Below are positions 41,848 through 53,813 of a DNA stretch of 64,000 bases, piece after piece (the first letter of the stretch is position 1; every line of letters starts with the position of its first letter). The notes below the pieces were generated by a model, which did no database searches, had not been told where the DNA came from, and saw nothing but the letters and a program-made list of their open reading frames with translations. Origin of the DNA: Avena insularis (taxonomy: Eukaryota > Streptophyta > Magnoliopsida > Poales > Poaceae); assembly GCA_023614405.1 (NCBI GenBank), contig CM042684.1, forward strand, positions 469,597,650 through 469,661,649, read 5' to 3'. The position numbers and the translations under genes were made by a program.

Positions 41848-42977
41848 GTCATGGGGAACGCTTTCAACATTGCACTGGTACTTTGTACCAAGTTGATATC
41901 ATGTTCTTTTGTCTATGGATGTCGTCGGTGTGAAATGAAAGGGGAGCTTGTAAGTCCATGGAGTTATGCATATGTGTTAGAGAAATGCCTGGGCCGCTGG
42001 TCTAATCCATGCTGACATGGTGGAAACCTGCAGCGTAACCATAACGAGTATCTATGAAGCATTCTTCTTATAAAAAAAAGAGATTGAGAAAAAAGAGAAA
42101 AAGAAAAGAAAAAAAAGAGATTATGAAAAGAGGAAAGAGAGAAAAAAGCACCATATTCCCATGGTAAATAAGAAGATTGCTGAGATACTTGTTGTCTGCT
42201 TGCCTTGTCATTTTGATATGGGGATTCTTCCGTATCATCGGGCAAGGGGTACCCCGTTGGCGGTTCTAAATGATACACATATGCTTACGATGATAAGAAC
42301 TTACCGGTGACTAAACTTGAGTAGCATGAGGAGCGGCCCTCGTATTCAAGGGACATGAGATTCTCAACTTACAACTTGTCAATGCATATCCTCATTTTTG
42401 ATCACATTAACCTTAATCACCTAAAGATGCCTATGATAGGGGCAATGAGAGCTGAAAGCTAGTAAGTATCATAATTTTTGGGAGCTCTTTATGAGACTTG
42501 CAATCCCTGCTTCCCTCTGCGAAGGGCCTTTCTTTTACTTTGTAGTTGAGTCAGTAAACCTATTCCCTTCTATCTCAGCAAGTATTTTGAGTTGATGTGT
42601 TTCATTCATTCATATGATGATTTATTCAATCATGTCTCGTATGTTCCTTGTTTTGCACATTGCTCTTTTCTTGATGTTTACTACTTTGAAAGCTTTCATT
42701 GAAAACCAGCCATTTGTGAACTCCAGCAAATTATCAACTAATCTTCGACCAAGAGCTAAGTTTGCCATTACCAATTCTGATTCACTTTATGTATCTTTAA
42801 TCATTGCAAGTTGAGTTATATAATAGTGAGTTGTCTTCTATTATGATCTATGTATTTGATGAATGTGATGCTTCTTGTCCGTATTCTTTTATCGACTCTT
42901 CACTCCATAAACCTGAGGCCATGTTTATTGAGCTCAGTTTCGCTTGGGGACAAGCGAAGTCTAAGCTTGGGGGGAGT
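41848..42977 (+). repeat. RLG-3 tandem duplication, second copy, ending in the polypurine tract
   Basis: Starts GTCATGGGGAACGC and ends CTAAGCTTGGGGGGAGT before the 3' LTR. Colinear with 38815-39956 with small indels (for example shorter purine tract ~42072-42150, and a few bp missing near 42800). Confidence 0.88.
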
Positions 42978-44412
42978 TGATACGTCCATTTTGCATCACT
43001 ATTCAATGTCTTAATTCACTATTATTCATTGATATATTTTGTATTGAGGACCGTTGCAGTTAGGATTCTGATGGAAAAGGTGTTGTTTGGAGGCAAAATT
43101 CGCGAAGATCAGAAAATCCGGGAAAATATATGGAAAATCCTATTTTCCGGAGAAGGCGAGATGCGGAAGATGGAGTGGAGATGGGCCACAGGGGGCCCAC
43201 ACCACCCCATGGCACGGGCAGGCCTAGGCCACGCCTGGAGGTGGTGTGGCCGCCCTAGCCCACTCCAGCCTCTCCCCTCTGGCGTATATTATCCTCCCGA
43301 AACCCTAAGACTCGGGGAGCCAACACAGAAAGATTCTGCCGCCTCTGCGGGGCGGAAAACACCGAGAAAGAAAGATCTCTCCGGCAGACAGATTTCTGCC
43401 GGGAGAATTCCTTCCCGGAGAGGGGAGATCGTCGCCATCAACACCACCATCAAGATGGACTTCATCGGGATCATCATCACCATCAGCACCCTCATCACCA
43501 TCTCCATATTGCTGTAACAATTGGTTGAATCTTGCATAGTTCATAGGGGAAACTTTCCCGGTGTTGATTACTCTTTGTAGTTGATGCTATTGAGTGAACC
43601 GTTGAATTATTGTTTATGTTCAGATTGTTATACATCATTATTCCATCTCTGATCATGATCCATATGATGTCTTGTGAGTAGTTCGTTTTGTTCTTGAAGA
43701 CATGGGAGAAGTCTTGTTGTTACTAGTGGAGTTGCGTTGAGAAAGATTCAATAGATTGTTATTTAAGTTGTGGTGTACTTCTTCTAGTGGTGTCATGTGA
43801 ACATCGACTACATGACACTTCACCTATATGGTCCTAGGGGAATGCATTGTGTATTTGGCTACTAATCGTAGGGGTTGCCGGAGTGACAGAAACCTGAACC
43901 CCCGTTAGGAAACCATTGCACAAGGGACGTAAGGGTCTTAGAGTTTAAATCTGTGGTTAGGTTTCTACCTTAATTACTTTCTTGTACTTGCGGATGTTTG
44001 CAAGGGGTATAATCACAAGTATGTATTAGTCTTGGATTGGGCGGTACATTAGCACAGGTTCACCCACACAACACTTAGCAAGCTAAAGAAGCTTAATCGA
44101 CTATATGAAGCGAAAGCAGTTGGCCCTTCTTCCATGTGTCCTCGAGAACGTTTGGTCATCTTAAGTAATACAACCGGCTTGTCCTTTGCTGCATAAAGGA
44201 TTGGGCCACTTGCTTTATTCATTCCTACTATCTTTTATTTACTCGTACTTTGTTTACTTGCTTTATCGAAAACCCCTAAAAATCCGTTTGCTAAGTATTT
44301 GTAGAGAATTCCTAATCCATACCACTAGCCAGCACCTTCTGCTCCTCGCTGGGTTCGACACTCTTACTTATCAAAAATACTGCGATACACCCCCTATATT
44401 TGTGGGTCATCA
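42978..44412 (+). repeat. RLG-3 3' LTR
   Basis: TGATACGTCC ... GTGGGTCATCA. A ~60-bp deletion after GTATTGAG (43045) relative to the 5' LTR explains its shorter length. Followed by the target duplication GGGAT (44413-44417). Confidence 0.93.
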
Positions 44413-44916
44413 GGGATCGAAGGAGAAATAGAGAGAGAGAAACCGGAATAGTTCCTAATAACATCCGATGTTGATCGGAGGGGTCCAAAAGGAGTTTCAG
44501 AGTAAAGAAATATGATAATATATGTATTTGAATGTTAATGGGAGAATTAATATTAAATATATATTTTATTTTACTATTAAAGACATCCTAATGCTAATGG
44601 ACCTCACCCGAAGGGAGGCCCAATAGGGCATGGTGCCTAGGGAGAAGGGGCCAGCCGGCCTAGGCATAGTGGGCCGCCCAAGTAGGTCCCACCTAGGGCC
44701 AGCGGCTGCCCTTAGGTGGCCGGCGGGTGTGGGTAATAGTCCCACACCGCCTGGCCCCTAGGTGGTGCACCCCCTCCTACTATATATAGGGGTGACCCCT
44801 TCCCCTTGGAAATCACCCATTCCTCTCATTCTCTCTCTCTCATCTCCTTGAGGGTTTCTCCGTAATATTGGAGAGAACCTCGAGGGTGTGAGTTCTCCAC
44901 TTTCACACCACCGTCG

Positions 44917-46612
44917 TGTTGGGTCCACAGCATAGAAAACAAAAAATTTCCTACGGTGTGAACTACACGCCAAGATCTATCTACTAGGTACAAAGCAACA
45001 GGTGGACATACATCCAACGAGAACTTACCCTCGTAGACAACGAGCTTTGTTAACGAGTAGGAACTCGTGGTTGATGTAGTCGTACACTTGCCAATCTCAA
45101 GATCGTGATGAAGTCCAGCAGGTCCGGCTCCAGCATGTCCATCAGATCCAGCTCCAGCACCACCAAGTCCGGACATAAGCGGCGTGCATCCGTGATCGCA
45201 CACACGTCCGTACCAGACAACCTCCGTCCCTTGCTCCAGCAAAGCAGCGGAAGCAGCAACTCCTTTCCAGATAAAGCCACCGGGAACATGTATCTCGCTA
45301 ATCCGAGACCATGGGGAATAATACTAGAGGGGAGAGAGATCCTTCACAAGGAGGTGTGTGTGAGAAGTGAGGAGGGGGTGGCCTTTTATAGGAGGAGGGG
45401 GGTGCCCCTCCTTCATGGCCAGCGCATGGAGGAGGTGACTCTTCATCTCCTCCATTCATGTGGTGGTAACTCCCTCCACATAAATTTGCCCCTTCACATT
45501 CTCTTTTAAAGTCTCCACTTTAAATGCATTAAATTTCTCCAAATTTAATGCTCTCTCATTTAATAAAACTCTTTTATTATTTTTATTCAGAATTTTGTTA
45601 ATTACTTTAATTAACAAACATTCACATAAAACCCCCTGCAACATTTCAATATTACATGCAGAACCAATTTCAGCATTTTCACCCGAAACAGTTTTGGTGT
45701 CTATTGAAATAATTCTAGCGCTTTCTTAAATCTTTATCTGAAACATATTTGCTCCAAATCGTGTCGGTATCCCTTAAGTGTGTCGCCCTACGGTTCGCGA
45801 ATAATGCAGACATGATCGAGACCCCTCTCCGATCAATAATCAGCAGCGGGACCTAGAGATCCATACTGACTCCTACACATTCAACGATGACTTCTATGAT
45901 CGTGAGAACCTTTAACGCTAGTAACTAAATCCCTTTGTCCCACGATATATTACATGTCCGAGATTCAATCATCGGTATCTCCATACCTAGTTTGATCTCG
46001 TTACCGACATGCACTCTTTTCTCGTTTCCGTGATATAACATTCTAGTGATCACATCACTTGCTTGCAAGCTATTTCAATGTGATATCACCGAGAGGGCCC
46101 AGAGTATATCTATCCGTCATCGAGATGGACAAATCCCACTCTTGATCCATGAGCCTCAACATAACACCTTCATAGTACTGAACCCATCTTTATAGTCACC
46201 CTGTTACGGTGTGACGTTTGATGTTATCAAGATACTCTTCCGGTGTTAGCAATTAACATGATCTCATGGTCTAAGGATAAAGATTACTTCGTATGATGTT
46301 ATAGCAATATAAACATAATGACTTGATCGTAATGCTATACTTCGGATGAATGTTCATCACATCATTCTACCAATGGTGTGACCTTGTTATTAACAACATC
46401 CATTGTCCATGATCAGGAAACCTTGATCATCTTGTTAATCAACAGGCTAGTCTATAAGAGAGGCATGACTAGGAACCCTTTTTGTTTATTAAACACACAT
46501 GTATTGATGTTTCCGAATCAATACAATTCTAGCATGTAAAATAAACATTTATCATAAACATGGAATAAGACAATAACCACTTTATTATTGCCTTTCGGGC
46601 ATATTCCCTTCA
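44917..46612 (-). mobile_element. RLC-A3: antisense Copia solo LTR
   Basis: A 1696-bp LTR read on the minus strand from TGAAGGGAATATGCCC (ending at 46612) to ...GGACCCAACA (starting at 44917). Flanks CGTCG (44912-44916) and CGTTG (46613-46617) are a target duplication with one change. It sits inside the RLC-B LTR. Same family as RLC-A4 but clearly diverged (AAAGGC versus GAGAGGC near the start). Confidence 0.9.
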
Positions 46613-46895
46613 CGTTGTGTGATCGTGGATCCGCCATCTTCTTCTTCCGCTGCTCGGCTGGATCGGAGCCCGGGAGACGTCACCTGCACAGGACGTGTGA
46701 CGAACTTCGGAGGCAGAACACTTGGGGTGCTGCTCGTCTTCATCAACATATGTCTTTCTGCGTAAGGCGTTCATTGATCTTCAAAATTATGAATATCATC
46801 TCTCTCTTTCCTTTACTTATGTCTACATAGTTTAGATCCTGGTATTGGTGTTCATGTAGATATAATTTTTTTGTTTTCTGCTACGAAACCCTACA

Positions 46896-47955
46896 GTAAG
46901 GTCGCCTAAGATGGAGGAGGACCGATCCTGATGTCATGCTGCCATCCATGTAGGGTAAAAGTAGCACCCGCCGTGTCCTCCTAACGCACACACACCTCCA
47001 TAAACAGGTCTAGAAACTCCACACGCTAAAGAGGCGAGCACAAACGAGGTGTACCTATGCACCGATAAATAACTTGCATAAGAGAATAATTTTCATCAGT
47101 GAAAATCTTATCATTTCTACATAGCCATAGCGACCAAATAATGACTAGCGCTCCTACCCTAAGAAGGATTCTAAATCTTTGATCAACCCCATGTAACTAG
47201 TTGCCAAATATTTTTACAACACTACGTGGGGGATACAGTCCAGAGCAAACTGGGCGACTGACCATACAGACCGAACTAATTTACACTGGAAGAATAAGTG
47301 TTTTATTTTCTCGTCATGATGACAGAAAACACATGACGCACTTTGCCAATTCCTCTTAATAAGGTTATCTTTTGTAAGAATGACTGCTTGGCGAAGATAT
47401 CACGCAAAAATTTTGTTTTTAAGTGGTATTCGTTTCCAGATCTTATTATCATCAACAGACACATCTGATTCAATTAGGACTCTATACATAGAATCTACAG
47501 AAAACTGACCGCTTTCATTTATATTCAAACAAAATACATCAGCATCTTGCGATAATTACACTATGGATAAACGCCTGCAACTAAGTGTTCCATGATGCAA
47601 GATGTGGACCAACTAAATCTCGTCTAAACGACACGTCCGGAGAAAAAGATTCCATGACCTTGGCGATAGTGTTGCCGTTGTGACATACTATGTTGTATAA
47701 AGCTGGGTATTGTTCCCGGAGAGTAGCATTGTCTAGCCACTTATCCCCCTGAAATATAATTTCCAAGACATCTTGAATGGTGAAAAAACCACGACGAAGG
47801 AAATGTTTTTTCATAGCCATAAGTCCAGCCCAAAAGTGTGAATCCCCTGGTTTCCAATATACCTAGGACACAACTTTGTACCCAACATACGTGCTCCTAA
47901 GAATAGTTTGCCACACACCATCGTTTGATAATAGCTTAAAAGCCAGTTGAAATGG
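46896..47955 (-). pseudogene. LINE ORF2 C-terminal part with zinc-binding RT-associated domain
   Basis: Non-LTR retrotransposon reverse-transcriptase polyprotein, minus strand, joined across RLC-B to 32321-32446. Upstream: GVWQTILRSTYVG, VYWKPGDSHFWAGLM, then MAMKKHFLRRGFFTIQD, KWLDNATLREQYPALYNIV and DVSFRRDLVGPHLASWN (47820-47581). The zf-RVT-type domain follows: KIWKRIPLKNKIF, LIKRNWQSASCVFCHHDEKI and KHLFFQCKLVRSVWS (~47440-47240, Cys-x2-Cys and His...Cys). Several stops and frameshifts. It is 5'-truncated by a junction near 47955, so RT and endonuclease are absent. Confidence 0.88.
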
Positions 47956-49471
47956 ATCGTATGGGAACCTAGAGGGGGGTGAATATGTGCTACTTCAAAT
48001 TTTAATGCTTTTTCAATTTTAGGCTTAACGCAAAACGTAAATTCTCTAGATAAGCTATTATGAAGATTTTCCCTATATGCAAACCTATCTACTAGCGAGT
48101 AAAAGGCTAGTGGAAAGAGGAACGAGTGAACCGTAGTGAAGCACACGGAGACACAAGATTTGTTTTACCGCAGTTCCTTCCTTGTTAAGGGAAGTACATA
48201 TGCGTTGGAGGGGTGGGCGGTACTAAGACCACCACACCACAATAGGCCTCACCCTGCTCTCCGATGGATCCCGCCACCAAAGGCCCGATCCACCTTTCCA
48301 CTATAGGAACCCTTCGAGGCGGGTACCGACGCCTTTACACAACTAGCGGGCCACAACTCCACAACCAAACTGGAGGCTCCCGTAATGACAATAAGCTGCC
48401 ACAAGAACAATTTATCAATAACAAAATACAAGATCTAGATATTGAAAAGAATACTAGATCGGGGATTTCTCCAAATGAATGGAGATGAGTTGATGCGCTT
48501 GATTCGTGCTGACGATGTAGATTGTCTCCTCCTTCAATTCCCCCAAAGATCGAAGCCTTCGGGTGGTTGAAGTGGGAGATCGAGAGAGAGAGCTCTTGCA
48601 ATGGGTCTAACACTTTCGAATGAATCAAGAGTTCTGCCTGAAGGGGATGAAGCAGATTTTATACCCCTTCCCCAACTGAGCCGTTGGAGCCTTTGGGGGC
48701 TGGATTATCCGGCCCAAGTGAGGGTTGGATTATCCGTCCTGGGGAAAACTCCGCCCCAGACACGGATTATCCGGCAGAAAATCCTCCTACGAACAGAAGC
48801 TCGCGCAGGTTGGCCCTTGACACCTTCTCCTGGGGACCGGATTATCCGGCCCTAGGGGAGGGCCGGATTATCCGGCTAGGGAAAAATTCTGCCCCAACCA
48901 CGGAATTTCCGGGGGAAATTCCGCCCCTAGACAAAAGCTCGCGCAGACGCTCCCTTGGGCCATTCCCCTGGGGCCAGATTATCCGACCCAACATGAGGGC
49001 CGGATTATCCGGTCCAGGGAGAAAATCCGCCCTAGAGCCGGACTGTCCGGGGGAAAATACGCCCTGAGGAGAAGCTTCGCCTGACCAACCTGGCCAAGAT
49101 GGTCCGGCCGGATTATCCGGCCCATGATGGGGGCGGATAATCCGGTCCCCCAAACACTCAAAACTTTCCTGCAACACTTAGTGCACATTAGAAATTCCAT
49201 GGTATTGTTATCTAACACACAAAACATGGGGAAACATGAAATTTTCTTTTTATCCCCCCTTTTTGGTGTTAGATGACAATACTAGGATTTGCAAGAAAGT
49301 TCACAAGACCACCAACAATAAATGCATGAAAGAGACTCCCCGTCAATGTGTGCATACTAGAAATTTGTATTTCACTACAAATGCACACAAATAGGTACAG
49401 GTCTATTCCATTGAAGTATAAACAACATAATCATACCACCGAGATAGAGAGAGGCGTCCTTGATAGAGCCA
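47956..49471. repeat. Unclassified repeat with CCGGATTATCCGG cluster
   Basis: GTATGGGAACCTAGAGGGGGGTG at the left is a string I recognise from Triticeae repeats but cannot classify. Between ~48700 and 49145 the near-palindrome (C)CGGATTATCCGG occurs about ten times on both strands, separated by 20-130 bp. ORFs such as 48684-49067 are by-products of this repetition. A non-coding stretch (49145-49471) leads to the RLG-4 LTR, with GGTGTTAGATGACAATACTAGG resembling an LTR or MITE end. No target duplication identified. Confidence 0.5.
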
Positions 49472-50879
49472 TGCTGTCTAGGCACTTCTATTCTTCTAGA
49501 CAGTTGTTGGGCCTCCAAGTGCAGAGGTTTGTAGAATAGGAGCAAGTTTTCCCTTAAGTGGATCACCCAAGGTTTATCGAACTCAGGGAGGAAGTGGTCA
49601 AAGGTATCCCCTCTCAAGCAACCCTGCAATCAAGATACAAGAAGTCTCTTGTGTCCCCAACACACCCAATACACTTGTCAGGTGTATAGGTGCACTAGTT
49701 CGGCGAAGAGATAGTGAAATACAAGTGGTATGGATAATTATAAGTGGTAACGGTGATAGAAAATAGCTTGATGGCGTGGAAAAGACTAAAGGCAAACTGA
49801 AATAAAGATGGAAGCAAGCAAACATGTAACAGATCTAATTGCAAACAGTGTTTCAATGTTTACAAACAAGGCCTAGGGATAATGCTTTCACTAGTGAACA
49901 CTCTCATATAAATATATTCTCTTTGTGATACTACTCTTAACTACTCTCCGATTGAACACTCTAATCGATGGTAGGGCTACAACAGCACACCTCAAATTTT
50001 GCTTTCCGCATCTAGATAACCCCACACTATCACCTTGAGCACTAGATGTTCCAACAAACACCACAATTTCATAAAGACATCCAACTCCAAATATAACTCA
50101 TAACAAGTATTTGTCATCTCTAGCCTAAGTGCCACCATGGTGTGCACACTATAAACTTCACACACATGGGGAGAGCAGAGATCTATTAAAGCACTTGAGT
50201 AGCAAGGTTGATCTATAGATTACAAGCTCATGATCTCAATAAGATCATGCATAGAGAGAGATGAACACATAGCTAACGGTAGAACCCTTAGCCTTGAGAG
50301 AGAACTACTCCCTCCTCATCATGGGAATCAGCAACGGTGATGGAGATGGTGGTGGAGATTGATGGAGATGGCTCTGGGGGCACTTCCCCGTCCCGGCAAG
50401 GTGCCGAAACAGAGACTTTCTGTCCCCCGAATCTCCCCTTTGGTGGCCGCGGCACTGCGGAACTTTTCACGGCTGGAGGCTTGATGATTTAGGGTTTTTG
50501 CATCGGGAGGCATCTTATAGGCGAAGAGGCAAGGTCGGTGGGCGGCCAGGGGGCCCACACCACCTGGTGGCGCGGCCAGGGTGGACCCACGCCACCACAT
50601 GGTGTGGCCCTCTCCGTCTCGTCTTCTGGCTCCGTGAGTCTTCCGGTAAAATATCGACTTTGGATTTTGTCCAGTCCAATTCCGAGAATATTCATTTTCT
50701 GACTCTCCTGGAACCAAAAACAGCAGAAAACACGCAACTGGCACTGTGGCATCTTGTTAATAGGTTAGTCCAAGAAAGTGTATAGAAAGTACTCCAAAGT
50801 GTGGACAAAACATAAGAAAGTAGATAAAAACCAAGCATGGAACATCAAAAATTATAGATACGTTTGCAACGTATCAACA
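49472..50879 (-). repeat. RLG-4 3' LTR
   Basis: On the minus strand TGTTGATACGTTGCAAACG ... GTCTAGACAGCA; 1408 bp. TATA-like CGCCTATAAGATG at ~50523-50511. Small ORFs at 50288-50785 recur in the right LTR and are shadows. Confidence 0.9.
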
Positions 50880-50890
50880 TCCCCAAGCTT
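50880..50890 (-). promoter_or_regulatory. RLG-4 polypurine tract
   Basis: On the minus strand TTAAGCTTGGGGA abuts the LTR start TGTTGATACG. Same core (AAGCTTGGGG) as in RLG-3. Confidence 0.8.
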
Positions 50891-52160
50891 AACTCTTGCT
50901 CGTCCTCGAGTAGGTAAGTGATAAAAAGAAAGAATAATTTTTGAGGTGACATGCACCATCATAACCTTGATCAAAGTATTTGTAAAACATTCAAAGCTGG
51001 GATAGTACTTCAATCATAACACGAAAGACAAAGTTCTAGCAATAAGACAAAGAAACTATGTTGCAACATGAAAAGGCACAAACAAAAGATTCATGAATAA
51101 CAATGCTTTGCAAGACGTTTGTTTGTCACATAAGGAAAACATAGCATAGTGGCAATCAGCTTGTCCCTCATAGAGTAGCAAACATAAATGCATAGGACAC
51201 CTTCAAAGTTTATAAGAGTGACTAGATACAAATAGTTTAAGACAAGCAATATCAAAGCTATGCATCAATCAACAAGTCTTGGGACAATGCACATGGAACT
51301 AAGAATGGCCACTATGCTCTCAAAGTAGGTGCATAAACATAGAAGGTGGAGACTCAACAAAAAAGTAAAAGAAAGGCCTTCATAGAAAGAAATAGGGATT
51401 CAAGTTTCATAAAGAGGTTCCGAAAATTATGGTACTTAATAGCTTTCAGCTCTCATTGCCCCTATCATAAGCATCTTGAAGTGATTAAGGTTAAAGTGAA
51501 CAAACTATGGAGTATATGCTTGACAAAGTATAAGTTGGAAATCTCATGTCCCTTGAATACGAGGGCCACTCCTCATGCTACTCAAGTTTAGTCACCGGTA
51601 AGTTCTTGTCATCGTAAGTACATGTGTATCATAGAGAACTGCCAACGGGGTACCCCTTGCCCGATGATAATAAGTCTTTGAGTTAAGTTTCAACACTAAT
51701 AAAACTTCCATTAAAAGACAAGCTACTGTAGCACTTCCCTCAAAAATCTCAATTCCCCAAAAGAACTCAAAAAAGGAACCAACAAGAAGCAAATGCAAAT
51801 AATGGCAGAAATTTGTCAAAACAGATCAGCAGGTAAAGACTAATTTTTTCGAAGACCTTATGTTGCTCAAATCGAAAAGTGTTGAACTAACGAAAGTTAC
51901 ATAACAACCTGGGGCAGAAGCACAAAAATTTATGCCTCAAAAGGATGTACAGAGAGTTTACACGAATTTTTACGGTGAAGCACAAAAATCTGTTTCGGGA
52001 CAGCAACTATCCCAAGCATTACTTCTCTCTCATTAGAGGTTACTCTTGGCACAAAAAGCAAATAAAAAGGATAAGGAGCGGTTATTACAGAAGTAATAAC
52101 TTCCAAGACTCATCTAAAACTTTTGGGTTATCTCCCAATAAGTACTTTTCTTTAACCCCT
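50891..52160. other. RLG-4 3' internal non-coding region
   Basis: Homologous to RLG-3 3' parts: CTACTCAAGTTTAGTCACCGG at ~51578 pairs with 39277, and GACAGCAACTATCCCAAGC at ~52000 with 36575 (reverse orientation). The ~2.3-kb block with ORF2 of RLG-3 is absent; the join lies near 51667-51720. No gene seen. Confidence 0.6.
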
Positions 52161-53813
52161 TTAAGTTAGGCATGATAGTTTGAAAAGATGCTCACATAAG
52201 AAATATGAATTGAAGTAAAAGAGAGCATCAAGACGAAAATTCAAATCACATTTAAGTCTAACCCACTTCCTATGCATAGGAATCTTGTAAAGAAACAAGT
52301 CTTGAAAGCACAAACCAACAAGCATAGGAAAGCAAAACAAGTGCAACTTCAAGACTTTCAACATAAAGAGGAGAAACTTAATATTATTGAGGTGCATAAA
52401 ACCATGTTTACCTCTCTCATAATAACTTTCAGTAGCATCATGAATAAAATTAACAATATAACAATCACATGAAACATTCTTATCATGAGCCACATGCATA
52501 AAAGAATTAATATTCCCCACATAAACATAGTCATTCTTATTAATTGTAGCGCGAGCAAATTCAACAAAATAGCTATCATTATTATTCTCATCACCATAAT
52601 CATCAAATATAGGAGGCATATTGTAATCATAATTAATCTTCTCCTCAATAGTAGGTGGACTGAAAATATCATATTCATTATTGCAATCATCATATATTGG
52701 AGGTATAATATCATCATAAGCAATAGAATAGTTATCTTCCAAAGTGTGTTCATTTTTAAACATATCATCATTGGATGGAGCATGGATAGTACTAATAGTG
52801 CAGTAATTATTAACATCATCATTTTCAGAATTGGTACCGAAGAGATTTTCAATATCAAAAGTAGTGTGCTTTTCCCAATCATGATCACTACTATAGGTAA
52901 TAGGCATAGGAACATCATCGAGTTCAGACTCATCAAAAACTATAATAGGAGCAACATGCTTAGGGGAAAATACCGTTTCCTCTCTCCTTTTACTCCTCCT
53001 CTTCTTCTTTTTCTTCTTCTCTTTAGGAGGGAGAGGCTTGAAATGAAGCTTCTCTGTATACCCTGGTTCATTGTTAGAGACAATAGAAGAAACTTTGGAG
53101 GATTCCTCCTTTTCATTAATAAGGCCAAAACACATATTAGTCCTGTCATATTTTGGTAAAATCTCATCATTTATAATATTTTGTACGTAAGTATTTGGGT
53201 GACAATTATCAACACAATAAAGATGACACCCATGCAGGACACTATTCATACCAAAAGCACTCATATCTACCAAAGAAGTTTTTCTTGATAATTCTTCACA
53301 CCCCAAAAATAATGTAAGTTCATCATGCTGATTAGGAGTGATCATGTCATCACAATACAAACTTGCAGTACTCATTGGTTTAGAAGGGCTATAATTATGG
53401 CCTGAGCATTTAAAATTTAAATGACCCACTTCAAAGCAAAGTTCACAAATAAAAGGATAGAGGGCACAAACTTTTTTACCAAGATCATTTAGAGCCCTAT
53501 ACCATGTTCTAGTTTTTTCATTCCTGTGGGTGATACAATATTCTTCTTCAATTTGATTCTTCTCACAAGGTCTATGTATTCCACAAAAATTAACATGCTT
53601 ATAAGAAATAGTACTTTTAGAGGTTTGAGCATGTTTATTGCTATCGTTAATAACAATTTCATTATCCCTGCAAGTGTCTTTAAAAGGCTCATGATACATG
53701 TCCCATTTTTCTTTAGGAGCATTAATATGAGAAGCAAATGTCCTAAAACAATCAATAAGAATTTGAGGATCAAGACCATATTTAGCACTAAGCTCTTGAA
53801 AATCAGCAGTTTT
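52161..53813 (-). pseudogene. RLG-4 Gag C-terminal half with zinc knuckle and long acidic domain (downstream of the RLC-A4 insertion)
   Basis: Continuous frame of ~550 codons. It starts in Gag (ELSAKYGLDPQILIDCF, CRTFASHI-like) and passes a CCHC zinc knuckle CELCFEVGHLNFKC (~53447-53406). Then comes a basic tract of lysines and arginines (KEKKKKKKRRSKRREE, ~53020-52975; a possible nuclear signal), followed by an Asp/Asn-rich domain with repeated PPIYDD / PPIFDDYGDE motifs (~52700-52590). It ends with FIHDATESYYERGK and LFLYKIPMHRK. No protease, RT or integrase motif. The apparent start at 54047 lies in antisense Copia LTR and is an artefact. Confidence 0.8.

Larger units (their letters stand above)
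33314..44412 (+). mobile_element. RLG-3: non-autonomous Gypsy element, TSD GGGAT, internally rearranged
   Basis: LTRs at 33314-34816 (1503 bp) and 42978-44412 (1435 bp) lie in direct orientation. Perfect target duplications GGGAT (33309-33313, 44413-44417) prove they belong to one insertion. A degenerate tRNA-Asp primer site follows the 5' LTR and the polypurine tract TAAGCTTGGGGGGAGT precedes the 3' LTR. Internal coding: an intact Gag ORF and a second coiled-coil ORF; there is no protease, RT, RNase H or integrase, so the element is non-autonomous. The 3' internal part is tandemly duplicated with a Copia filler and a solo LTR. Confidence 0.93.
32447..46895 (+). mobile_element. RLC-B: Copia solo LTR, itself split by two insertions
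   Basis: Three pieces, 32447-33313, 44413-44916 and 46613-46895, make one ~1.64-kb LTR from TGAAGGAGTTATGCCC to ...GAAACCCTACA. TATA box CTACTATATATAGG is at ~44777-44790. It resembles, but is distinct from, the RLC-A LTR. There is no internal Copia sequence, so it is a solo LTR made by LTR-LTR recombination. Flanks are GTAG (32443-32446) and GTAAG (46896-46900), a target duplication differing by one base deletion. Confidence 0.85.

Noticed and set aside
48684..49067. Repetitive protein of ~127 residues
   Set aside because: Open frame arises from the CCGGATTATCCGG repetition; similar-length ORFs occur on both strands.
52485..53159. Ile-rich 224-codon + strand ORF
   Set aside because: Exact antisense of the Asp/Asn-rich part of RLG-4 Gag; isoleucine and asparagine bias is a shadow of GAT/AAT codons.
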